Of a stretch of DNA of 44,586 nucleotides, positions 8,610 through 15,509 are shown one piece after another. The notes under the pieces are model-generated. The model worked only from the letters and a program-made list of their open reading frames with translations. It was not told where the DNA came from and searched no databases. Within the stretch, counting starts at the first letter, position 1; every line of letters starts with the position of its first letter. The translations under genes were made by a program, and so were the position numbers. The stretch is from JBFXDW01 sp050180745 (GTDB lineage: Bacteria; Pseudomonadota; Alphaproteobacteria; UBA9219): the NCBI GenBank assembly GCA_050180745.1, contig JBFXDW010000001.1, forward strand, positions 1-44,586. The letters are read 5' to 3'.

Positions 8610-9038
8610 CTAGCCGAGTTGGCTGGCGGTCGTGTAAACCAATTCGATGGGAACGATGGCGGTATGGACGCTTGGGGCGCCTTCAATCGCCAACGTATCT
8701 GTATCGGGAGCCAAAGGCGTAATCCGATCACATAAGCCCCCCAGCGTCGGGTCGCTTGCAAGGACGGTTGCAATTTTCTGAAACAATCCATCCATCACCT
8801 GATTTCGTGTGTCGCCATCAAGGGCTTGCACAAAGATTTCAAGCGAGGCCTGATGTTCCCAATAGTAAGAAAGTGGGGACAATAGCGTTTCTGGCTCACC
8901 TGGATCACCGTCACGCAAAATAAGAAAGCCCTCTGACGGTATTTTCTCCGGCAAAGGGTCATTGCGCATGATTTTAGGTCCAGAGATTGTTTGCAAAGCC
9001 GCAAACAACGCTTCTAGGACAGCTTCTCTTGTTGTCAT
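8610..9038 (-). CDS. Tail terminator-like protein
   Basis: A 142-residue protein with the layout of the small tail terminator family often mislabelled acyl-CoA transferase in alphaproteobacterial phages. An N-terminal helix (MTTREAVLEALFAALQTI) is followed by a strand with an ILRDGDPGEPE turn, then YYWEHQASLEIFVQ and a C-terminal IVPIELVY strand. Such proteins cap the tail tube and join it to the head. It overlaps the upstream gene by 4 bases (ATGA) and lies just before the tube gene, the expected site. The family call rests on motif layout and synteny. Confidence 0.75.
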   Translation of the reverse strand: MTTREAVLEALFAALQTISGPKIMRNDPLPEKIPSEGFLILRDGDPGEPETLLSPLSYYWEHQASLEIFVQALDGDTRNQVMDGLFQKIATVLASDPTLGGLCDRITPLAPDTDTLAIEGAPSVHTAIVPIELVYTTASQLG

Positions 9039-9676
9039 TTATCAGATGGCTCTATCCAATTTTGAGTAACTAAAGAGGAAATACTGTTTCCCCACTTCGT
9101 GGCTGCGCTTTTTACGTCCAGCCGTTTTTTAAGGGAAACTTGCGGGACAAGAACAAACATCGGCACAGTCATCTTTTTCTTTTTGGCTGTGCTACGGGCA
9201 AAATTACCGCGCTTGTTTATGCGCATGCTTTCCGCAACAAGAACGGGATTGTTTCCACCTTTGCGTTTGATAAATATCAGCTTTTGCTTGTATTTCTTTT
9301 CCCAGCTGCTCGGCGTAAGTTTTGTCCCTCGTGCTGCCTTCTTTCCCGCTGCAGGGAGAGGAACAGGTAAATACGCGCCCTTGTGAGAACGAATAACAGC
9401 CCCTGTGTTGAAGGCTGAAATAATGTGTGGTGCCTTGCTCCACACAAAACCAGCGGCATTGATGCTGTCTCTACTTTTCGGAAACACCTTACTTTGCCAT
9501 GTAAAAGCTAGTTTTTTTCCAAGGCCCGCACTGGAAACCTGATCCCTCAATTCAGATTTCAATCCGTTTGTTGACTCTTCAATACCAGTCTTAACAGCAC
9601 GACCAGCGGCTTTGATTTCGCGTTTCATGACCTTTTCCAGATCACCCCTCAAAGCAACAAGTAGGCGCGCGCTCAT
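9035..9676 (-). CDS. Minor tail / head-tail protein, DUF6441-like (HK97 gp10-type role)
   Basis: A 213-residue basic protein. Features seen are an N-terminal alpha-helix with KVMKREIKAAGRAVKTGIEE, a central AFNTGAVIRSHKGAYLPVPLP segment, and a lysine-rich stretch (RSTAKKKKMTVPMFVLVPQV) near residue 165. This pattern, including the loop with YLPVPL and the terminal VLVPQ strand, matches DUF6441-type genes in alphaproteobacterial phages, which occupy the gp10-like slot between connector and terminator. It overlaps both neighbours by 4 bases, so the three are translationally coupled. Function is by position. Confidence 0.65.
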   Translation of the reverse strand: MSARLLVALRGDLEKVMKREIKAAGRAVKTGIEESTNGLKSELRDQVSSAGLGKKLAFTWQSKVFPKSRDSINAAGFVWSKAPHIISAFNTGAVIRSHKGAYLPVPLPAAGKKAARGTKLTPSSWEKKYKQKLIFIKRKGGNNPVLVAESMRINKRGNFARSTAKKKKMTVPMFVLVPQVSLKKRLDVKSAATKWGNSISSLVTQNWIEPSDK

Positions 9677-9981
9677 ACCGGCACCGCATCAAGCGTCCAG
9701 ATCAAACGCTCCCTGTCAGCTTTGGGTTCAAGCTGCACCTGATAGGTCACGCCCCCCACAATCAATTGATCCCCTATTTGAGGCGATGCCACTTCCGCAG
9801 CCTGCACATCAAAAAGATGCGTTTCGCTGTGGATTTGCGCCTCGCCAAAGCTTGTAATCGTATCAGGCTGTTTGGTTATGACGCGCACGTCGAAACCAGT
9901 GCCGCCTTTAGGCTGATAAAAGGCAGCCTTAGACAGCACTGGATCGACGAAAAGCGGCTTGATGAGATCAGCAAGCGACAT
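9673..9981 (-). CDS. Head-tail joining protein (gpFII-like)
   Basis: A 102-residue beta-rich protein. It has an N-terminal helix (SLADLIKPLFVDPVLSKAAFY), followed by strands with VRVITKQPD, PQIGDQLIVGGVTYQV, and ends in LIWTLDAVPV. This is the size and strand pattern of lambda FII-type head-tail joiners, which plug the portal and bind the tail. The gene starts with a strong AAGGAG ribosome site that lies inside one arm of the long inverted repeat at 9984-10250, so its translation may be controlled by RNA folding. It overlaps the next gene by 4 bases. Confidence 0.7.
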   Translation of the reverse strand: MSLADLIKPLFVDPVLSKAAFYQPKGGTGFDVRVITKQPDTITSFGEAQIHSETHLFDVQAAEVASPQIGDQLIVGGVTYQVQLEPKADRERLIWTLDAVPV

Positions 9982-9983
9982 TG

Positions 9984-10250
9984 AGGGTCAAGGCTCCTTA
10001 AATTAACAAGTTCTGCGCGTAGCAAAAAAGCGCATCCAGCTATGAAAAGAACGCGGCTATGTATTGGGCATACAAGCAAGTTCTTTGAAGACGCTGGGGT
10101 GCTTTTTTGCCGCGCCCTTCGGGTTTCCATGGTCTTAAAAATGAGTGTGTCAACTTCGCTTGACGTATTCTTATACGCACGGCGCTCGTTTCCTGCTCAT
10201 TTTTAAGCCTATGGAAACAGAACGCCGTGAATTTAAAGAGCCTTGACCCT
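9984..10250 (-). repeat. Nested inverted-repeat / structured RNA element between capsid and connector genes
   Basis: A 21-base arm at 9984-10004 pairs with 10230-10250 with one mismatch. Inside it are two further hairpins: 10015-10040 with 10094-10115 (core AGCAAAAAAGCGC/GTGCTTTTTTGC), and 10124-10145 with 10196-10217 (22 bases, two mismatches). There is no gene inside. The outer left arm contains the Shine-Dalgarno of the connector gene, and the outer right arm overlaps the capsid stop codon. It is either a small MITE-like insertion or a regulatory RNA fold that hides the ribosome site. Confidence 0.7.
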
Positions 10251-11265
10251 ACGTCCGCTTACCTTGCACTAATGCGCGTGGGCGTGTGCAAATCGGCAAA
10301 GGATTGCTCTGTGCATGCACTTCAACCCAACGGGCAAACTTCTCATCAATTGCTTGTTTGGCATAACGCGGCAAACCGACCGTATTAACCGTTTCTACAA
10401 AATCGGCAGGCGCATTGTATTGACGGAACAAGTTAGGCACACCGACAGGGAAGAAGTAAGCCTTGTCCGTATCTGTGAAATTAACGCTTCCAACTTTGCC
10501 GCGATATTCCTCAAACACAATGCCCGCATATTCAAAGCTGCCACGCGCCTGACCCTGACGCAGGAACAGCCCATCCATATAGCGATTATAAGCATCCTCG
10601 ACTTCCTGATGCGCGACGAGGTCGTCAAAGAAATTAGATCCGCAAATCGCATGGATATGATCATAGGGCTGTGCCCCAAGCTCATCTTCGATTGTACGCT
10701 TAACGGAATGGCACAACTTCTTGACTGCACCAGAGTCAGGATCTGCATTGTCAAGATCGAAATCGACCTCAGCCTGTTGTGCTACGCCAAACTCGTTAAA
10801 GAGGTTGTAGAGCACGGTCGAACCGTCAGCGTCGAGGATCTGCCCCTTGATCGCACCGATGCGCAAATGCTCCAATGTCGCATCCAATTTGCCTGCCATT
10901 TCCTGCAAGCGGAATTGAACGACCTGCTGAATGCTCTCCAAATCACTTTCGGAACCGAAGGCACGAACATTTTGAACTTCATCCGCAAGAATGGTGTCTT
11001 CCAAAGCGATATGAGGCACGACAAAAGATCGCGCTTTTCTTTTCTTCGTATGGTTCTGAACGGCGGGCGCGCCACGAGGGGTCGTTTCGACAAGGTTAAG
11101 ACTGCCTTCGCGTTCCTCGATCATAACCGATGTCGTGGTAACGCCGGACTCCATGAACAGACCAAGCTGCCCAATGCGTCCGGGAATAAAAGGCACCTTA
11201 TTGATGGCATCCGTCAGGGACACCACCGAGAAGGCGCTATTGCTAAAAACGTCCAAGGTAGGCAT
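10249..11265 (-). CDS. Major capsid protein (lambda gpE-like)
   Basis: A 338-residue protein from the ATG at 11265, which has the ribosome site AGAAAGGAAAAATCTT; an ATG at 11307 would add 14 residues across the terminator-like hairpin and is rejected. The sequence has the gpE-family features: FSVVSLTDAINKVPFIPGRIGQLGLF at the N-terminus, TTPRGAPA, a long EMAGKLDATLEHLRIGAIKG helix (spine-helix region) and C-terminal FADTDK-like FTDTDKAYFFPVGVPNLF and RQYNAPADFVETVNTVG segments. It forms the HK97-fold icosahedral shell. It follows the decoration protein, as in lambda (D then E). Confidence 0.93.
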   Translation of the reverse strand: MPTLDVFSNSAFSVVSLTDAINKVPFIPGRIGQLGLFMESGVTTTSVMIEEREGSLNLVETTPRGAPAVQNHTKKRKARSFVVPHIALEDTILADEVQNVRAFGSESDLESIQQVVQFRLQEMAGKLDATLEHLRIGAIKGQILDADGSTVLYNLFNEFGVAQQAEVDFDLDNADPDSGAVKKLCHSVKRTIEDELGAQPYDHIHAICGSNFFDDLVAHQEVEDAYNRYMDGLFLRQGQARGSFEYAGIVFEEYRGKVGSVNFTDTDKAYFFPVGVPNLFRQYNAPADFVETVNTVGLPRYAKQAIDEKFARWVEVHAQSNPLPICTRPRALVQGKRT

Positions 11266-11288
11266 AAGATTTTTCCTTTCTGAAATGC

Positions 11289-11321
11289 AAAAGCCCCACC
11301 TCAACAAGAGGTAGGGCTTTT
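11289..11321 (-). terminator. Terminator-like hairpin between decoration and capsid genes
   Basis: A 14-bp stem (AAAAGCCCTACCTC/GAGGTGGGGCTTTT on the minus strand, one G-T pair) around a 5-base loop, ending in a TTTT run. It is nearly symmetric, so could act in both directions. As it sits within the late operon just ahead of the capsid start, it more likely stabilises or processes the mRNA, or is bypassed by late antitermination. Confidence 0.65.
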
Positions 11322-11343
11322 ACAAAAGTGGTAGTTGTGTGCG

Positions 11344-11994
11344 TTAGATAGCTGAACGCACGATGATGGCTTCTTCTTTCAATTGAGCGATAGCCGTCGC
11401 TTTTTGATCATCCGTTGCGCCTGTAAACCAAACAAGTTCAGCTTCATTAGCTTCAGCATGACGAACAATAACTACGGCTTCTTTGTCCGCTTCACTCGCG
11501 TCGACATTATCAAGCGAAAGAGCGACAGCCTTTTCTGATCCATCGGTATTGGCGGGATTGTATTCTTTGTACTTACCCGATCCCGCCGTAACCGTTACGG
11601 CAAACTGATCGCCTGCCACAAAATCTGTGGAGCCAGCAGTCAAGGTGAAGTTAATTGCTCCTGCAAATGCCGAGCCGACTTCTGCAGACCCAATGGTTAC
11701 ACCATCTGGATCTTCGACAGAGAATGTCCCAGCTCCTGTGGCTGGCTCAATACAAGTGATTTTGTAATCACCTTCTTTTGCGCCCGTACCAACGGAAACG
11801 CTTGAGATTGTACCATCGCCTGTATTGCCAGAAGAAGCCGCACCAGAGGCATCGCCAACGGACACTTTGCCAAGGACATGCCCCGCTTCAAGTGTTTGTC
11901 CAGATAGGACGGTCACGGTTTCGCGTGAGATTGTCCCTTCGCCTTCGCTGACGATAAACTCGCCAGCATGTTGATTTTCTGTAACTTCAGTCAT
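11344..11994 (-). CDS. Head decoration protein (lambda gpD-like) with an internal insertion
   Basis: A 216-residue protein. The N-terminal HAGEFIVSEGEGTISRETVTVLSGQTLEAGHVLGKV and the C-terminal VVIVRHAEANEAELVW... match the gpD/HDPD decoration fold. Between them lies a Gly/Ser/Thr-rich insertion of about 90 residues (roughly 48-135). Typical gpD is about 110 residues, so this one is about twice the usual length, with a beta-rich added domain that probably projects from the capsid. Decoration trimers sit at the capsid three-fold axes and stabilise the packed head. It lies between the protease and capsid genes, with a 3-base gap upstream. Confidence 0.88.
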   Translation of the reverse strand: MTEVTENQHAGEFIVSEGEGTISRETVTVLSGQTLEAGHVLGKVSVGDASGAASSGNTGDGTISSVSVGTGAKEGDYKITCIEPATGAGTFSVEDPDGVTIGSAEVGSAFAGAINFTLTAGSTDFVAGDQFAVTVTAGSGKYKEYNPANTDGSEKAVALSLDNVDASEADKEAVVIVRHAEANEAELVWFTGATDDQKATAIAQLKEEAIIVRSAI

Positions 11995-11997
11995 TGA

Positions 11998-12354
11998 TTA
12001 GACTCCTTTTGTTTTGTTACGGGCTGCGTAGATCGCCGCCGTGTCGATCTTTGCTTCGGCGGATGGCATTGGCGTTGGAACATGTCCTGAGATTTCCGTG
12101 GCCTCTGCCTGCTTGACTTTTGTCTCCAAAAGAACCTGCCTGATGTCTGCGACAGGAACGGCTTTGGAAATGAAGGCGTTCGCTTTCTCAGTCATGCCTG
12201 CGATTGCGCACAAGTCATTTACCTCTTTGACGTAGGCCATAGCTTTCTCGTGTGCTTCGACCTTTGCTCGTTCGACAAGCGCTTCTGTCGACATTTGAGG
12301 TTCAAGAGGGGATTCCTCCGTCTGAACGGACGGAGTTTCTTTTGGTTTACTCAT
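11998..12354 (-). CDS. Nested scaffold protein from an internal start (Nu3-like)
   Basis: An in-frame ATG at 12354 (codon 286 of the protease gene) is preceded by AGAAAGGTG, a good Shine-Dalgarno at the right distance. It would give a 118-residue scaffold starting MSKPKETPSVQTEE, with a helix-rich middle (ALVERAKVEAHEKAMAYVKE). This copies the lambda C/Nu3 nested-gene arrangement. The internal start is seen in the sequence; its use is inferred from lambda. Confidence 0.75.
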   Translation of the reverse strand: MSKPKETPSVQTEESPLEPQMSTEALVERAKVEAHEKAMAYVKEVNDLCAIAGMTEKANAFISKAVPVADIRQVLLETKVKQAEATEISGHVPTPMPSAEAKIDTAAIYAARNKTKGV

Positions 12355-13209
12355 ACTGTTCACCTTTCTGTTGATGATTGAGGGTTGAAGAGATAAAGAT
12401 GCCGCCAAATCGTTCATAGCGTCATCAAACGTGCCGAGCGTGTCGGCAAGACCAGCGGCAACGGCCTCTTCGCCAAAGAAGAGCGCAGCTTCGGTTTTGC
12501 GGATTGCAGCAGGAGTTACCCCACGTCTATCCGCAACGTCTTGAACAAAGATGTTGTAAATGCGATCAACTTCGACCTGTAAGGCGGTGCGCGCCGGATC
12601 TGATAAAGGCTCATGCTGGGAATAATCGTTCTTCCGTTTTCCAGCAAAAACAGCCGTGTATTTTAATCCTTCGTCTTCATCGGCCTGGCTTTGATCCAAA
12701 TGAACAGCGATCACACCGATAGAACCAACACCAGCCGTGCGAGAGACGTAAATTTTCTCTGCCGCAGAAGCCAATATATAAGCTGCCGAGAAACTTTCCT
12801 CATTAGCGACAGCCCAGACAGGTTTTGTTTGCCGCGCGGCATAGATTTGATCGGCTAAATCAAATACGCCGGAGGCTTCCCCTCCTGGGCTATCGATATC
12901 TAAAAGAATGGCCCGAACGGACATGTCTGACACAGCTTGTGCGATCTGCGCTGAAACTTCTGCATAACTTGTCAGACCGCTCAAAGCTTCAAGACCCATC
13001 GTGCGCCGCACGAGCGTGCCAAGAATTGGAATAATGGCAATACCATCGGGCGTGATCTGATAGGAGCGTGAATGTCCGCTTCCTTCTTTGGGAGGAAGAA
13101 CGTCTCCTTGTAACCGTGGAGCAATTACGCCAAGAATTACTTCCAGCTTGGCGTGGCTAATCATTAAAGGCGTAGAGAAAATACGCCCCGCAATATGTGG
13201 CAGGATCAT
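11998..13209 (-). CDS. S49-family head maturation protease with C-terminal scaffold (lambda gpC-like)
   Basis: A 403-residue protein with the SppA/S49 fold in residues about 50-270. It has DIDSPGGEASG (101-113), the likely nucleophile S141 in ESFSAAYILAS, GVGSIGVIAVH (160-170) and the basic AGKRKNDYS segment near 190 that should supply the lysine of the Ser-Lys dyad. The last 118 residues are charged and helical, as in the scaffold portion of lambda C/Nu3. The protease processes the portal and scaffold during procapsid maturation. Its ATG overlaps the portal stop (ATGA). A second ribosome site inside the gene makes the scaffold separately. Confidence 0.92.
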   Translation of the reverse strand: MILPHIAGRIFSTPLMISHAKLEVILGVIAPRLQGDVLPPKEGSGHSRSYQITPDGIAIIPILGTLVRRTMGLEALSGLTSYAEVSAQIAQAVSDMSVRAILLDIDSPGGEASGVFDLADQIYAARQTKPVWAVANEESFSAAYILASAAEKIYVSRTAGVGSIGVIAVHLDQSQADEDEGLKYTAVFAGKRKNDYSQHEPLSDPARTALQVEVDRIYNIFVQDVADRRGVTPAAIRKTEAALFFGEEAVAAGLADTLGTFDDAMNDLAASLSLQPSIINRKVNSMSKPKETPSVQTEESPLEPQMSTEALVERAKVEAHEKAMAYVKEVNDLCAIAGMTEKANAFISKAVPVADIRQVLLETKVKQAEATEISGHVPTPMPSAEAKIDTAAIYAARNKTKGV

Positions 13210-14744
13210 GCTTTGTCTTTCTTTTCTGAGGGAACGTCGTCCGTATTTTCGTCTTCTTCCTGTTCTTCCGGTTTTTCATCGTCTTCCGATGTTTGGGAAA
13301 CCGATGGTGAAGAAGTCGTGCTCGACTGTATGCCGAGTTCCTTTTTGTGCGCCTGATCGTTAGCAATACGCTGGAATGTCTCGTCTACGTTATTGCCTTC
13401 AGCTTCAATAATATCGGATGGAGCCTTCCACCCCATCTCCTGAGCGATTTGTTCGGCCTGACGATCTTTAAGAGGGTCAACCCACTCCCATTTCGGCTTA
13501 ATCCACTTAACGCGATTGTAAAGACGGGGGTTTTGAGCAAATCCAGGCAGATGAATCGCTCCAGAAAGCACAGCCGTTTGTATCCATCGTTTCCAGATGG
13601 GGCGGCAAAGTTGAAAAATAAGAGTCGCTTCTTGAAACTGATTGAGGCGGCGGCGGAACTCGACCGTTCCCGCTCTGATGCTCGAATAATTGGCGGCCTT
13701 AAGATCGCCCGTGGTATTGACGTAGGGAACGCCGAGCGCAGCGGAAGCGGCTAAAAGATTACGATATTGAAAAGGCTCGTAAGCACCACCGACATCGGCA
13801 GGCGTAGAAAACTTAATGTCTTCACCAGGGAGCAACACCTGCATCGTACCAGGAGAAAGTCCAGCAAGAGCAGCGCCCATCGCATCGGCTTCACTTTCAC
13901 CGACTAGATTGTCTTCTTGGCTTTCCTTGGTAATGAAGCCCGCGAACAAGGCTGCGATTTTTTTGCGATCTAATTCGGCATCGTCATATTGATCCAACAA
14001 GAACAACTTAACCAGCGCAGGGGCCACCCACGGCACGCCACGGATCTGCCCAGGCCTCTGCGGACGGTAGATGTGCAGCACTTCCGAAGCCTGAACGCGC
14101 ACGATCTCGCCCTTATTGCCTGTTTCCGTGCTGTCGCCAGGATGTTTGCAATAAAAGTGATAGGCAACGCGCTGACCTATCCTATTAAACTCGATCCCAC
14201 AGCGCACAACATTGCCCGAAGATCCCAACTCGGTCTTGGAGATCGGCAACATCTCGCTCTCCAAGAGCTGAAGCTGCAGAGGAACGACAAGCCCGTCCGA
14301 CAATCGCCGAGGACGAAAGCGCACAAAGCATTCACCCGCCTCAAAAAGTGCATGCGCGATCAATGCCTGCATGCCATAGAAATCCGTCAGCCCATCGGCA
14401 TCGGATTCCAAAATCCAGTCCTTCCAAAGTTGAAGGACATCATTTTTAACGGCCTGATCCTCAATGAGGCTGGATGGGCGTATGCCGTCACCTACGGCGT
14501 TAGACGCAAAACTGTTCGCTGCGTTTGAAGCATATGGATTTGAGCGCACGATTTGTCTTGCCCGCGCCCTAAGTAAATCGCCGCCGCTTGAGACGAGCGT
14601 ATTGATATTTGCTTCCGTTGCCCGCCATGCAATCAGCCTGCGCTTATTCATGGCTCCTTCAAAACCGCCTGCAAGAGCGGACATGGACAAACGTCCGGTG
14701 GCAGCGTATTTGACCGCTGTCCCGATACGGGAAAACAAATTCAT
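13206..14744 (-). CDS. Portal protein (lambda gpB-like)
   Basis: A 512-residue protein. Family markers are the N-terminal RLIAWRATEANINTLV and LLRARARQIVRSNPYASNA segment, GECFVRFRPR, LQLLESEML, the clip/stem-region GQIRGVPWVAPAL, and ANYSSIRAGTVEFRR. The C-terminal 60 residues are acidic and low in complexity (KPEEQEEDENTDD), possibly trimmed in maturation. The portal is the dodecameric ring through which DNA is packaged and ejected. It follows gpW by 15 bases and overlaps the protease start, the lambda W-B-C order. Confidence 0.93.
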   Translation of the reverse strand: MNLFSRIGTAVKYAATGRLSMSALAGGFEGAMNKRRLIAWRATEANINTLVSSGGDLLRARARQIVRSNPYASNAANSFASNAVGDGIRPSSLIEDQAVKNDVLQLWKDWILESDADGLTDFYGMQALIAHALFEAGECFVRFRPRRLSDGLVVPLQLQLLESEMLPISKTELGSSGNVVRCGIEFNRIGQRVAYHFYCKHPGDSTETGNKGEIVRVQASEVLHIYRPQRPGQIRGVPWVAPALVKLFLLDQYDDAELDRKKIAALFAGFITKESQEDNLVGESEADAMGAALAGLSPGTMQVLLPGEDIKFSTPADVGGAYEPFQYRNLLAASAALGVPYVNTTGDLKAANYSSIRAGTVEFRRRLNQFQEATLIFQLCRPIWKRWIQTAVLSGAIHLPGFAQNPRLYNRVKWIKPKWEWVDPLKDRQAEQIAQEMGWKAPSDIIEAEGNNVDETFQRIANDQAHKKELGIQSSTTSSPSVSQTSEDDEKPEEQEEDENTDDVPSEKKDKA

Positions 14745-14759
14745 ATGTAGGAATCCTTC

Positions 14760-14966
14760 TTAAAGGTCTTTTTCAGCGTAAATCTTGATCCGGCGCACCT
14801 GTGTTTTGCCGCTATCTTTAGCTAGCCCTTGTTCGACCTCGGCCAATGCCGCTTTCAGCTCATCCATTGACCGATATTGTACTGAATTGCCGTCATAAGA
14901 GAGGCTCAGCACGCCACTCGCGATGGCCGCTTTTAAAGCATCACGTTGTGCTATGGTGTAAGTCAT
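14760..14966 (-). CDS. Head-tail joiner, gpW family
   Basis: A 68-residue protein that begins MTYTIAQRDALKAAIASGVLSLSYDG and continues YRSMDELKAALAEVEQG. This is the two-helix plus hairpin arrangement of lambda gpW (usual length about 68). It closes the portal after packaging and lets the FII protein bind. It lies between the terminase and portal genes as in lambda, but separated from terminase by an opposite-strand gene. The start lies only 22 bases from the divergent ATG of that gene, so its transcription must come from terminase read-through or a local promoter. Confidence 0.85.
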   Translation of the reverse strand: MTYTIAQRDALKAAIASGVLSLSYDGNSVQYRSMDELKAALAEVEQGLAKDSGKTQVRRIKIYAEKDL

Positions 14967-14988
14967 TCATTTATCTCATGAGGTTAAA

Positions 14989-15498
14989 ATGGCATCAGAC
15001 ACAACGCTTCTCGGAGCCGCAGGCGAATATTACGTAATGTCAGAATTGCTCCGTCGTGGGTTTATCGCGGCACTTGCCCCGCAAGGCGCACCCAATACAG
15101 ATATTGTCGTTACCGATCTGGAAGGACATCGTCTTTGTTCCATACAGGTTAAAACGCGCAGGCAAATCGGTGCAGACGGTGGATGGCACATGCGGCCTAA
15201 ACATGAGGAAATAACTGGAGATCGACTTTTCTATTGTTTTGTCGATCTCGGAAAGGATTCCTCAGACATTCCTCAACTCTTTATTGTTCCAAGTAAAATC
15301 GTGGCTGATGTTCTGAGAACGACCCACAGATACTGGCTTAAAAAACCAGGAAAGAACGGAAGAGTTCATAAAGATTCCCAAGTACGCCGTCTGCTGCCAA
15401 GTTACTCCAATTTGTACGGAGACGAAAAAACACCGTACAAAGATGGTTGGCTGGAAAAATTTAGAAACAACTGGACCCTTCTAGGACTCGAAACATAA
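14989..15498 (+). CDS. PD-(D/E)XK nuclease-like accessory protein, opposite strand
   Basis: A 169-residue protein with the pattern of small PD-(D/E)XK-fold proteins: a helix with LLGAAGEYYVMSELLRRGF (E13), then APNTDIVVTD (candidate metal-binding Asp), and CSIQVKTRR (Q-x-K in place of E-x-K). The rest (LFYCFVDLG, LFIVPSKIVADVL) fits the core strand and helix. The gene runs against the late operon between gpW and terminase, leaving only 11 bases to the convergent terminase stop. It is therefore a moron-like cargo gene with its own expression. A role in exclusion of other phages or in DNA processing is possible but not shown. Confidence 0.7.
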   Translation: MASDTTLLGAAGEYYVMSELLRRGFIAALAPQGAPNTDIVVTDLEGHRLCSIQVKTRRQIGADGGWHMRPKHEEITGDRLFYCFVDLGKDSSDIPQLFIVPSKIVADVLRTTHRYWLKKPGKNGRVHKDSQVRRLLPSYSNLYGDEKTPYKDGWLEKFRNNWTLLGLET

Positions 15499-15509
15499 GG
15501 ATAGAAAGC

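Noticed and set aside
10315..11283. 322-codon open frame on the plus strand, opposite the capsid gene
   Set aside because: It has no recognisable motifs or ribosome site and is the antisense shadow of a well-identified capsid gene.
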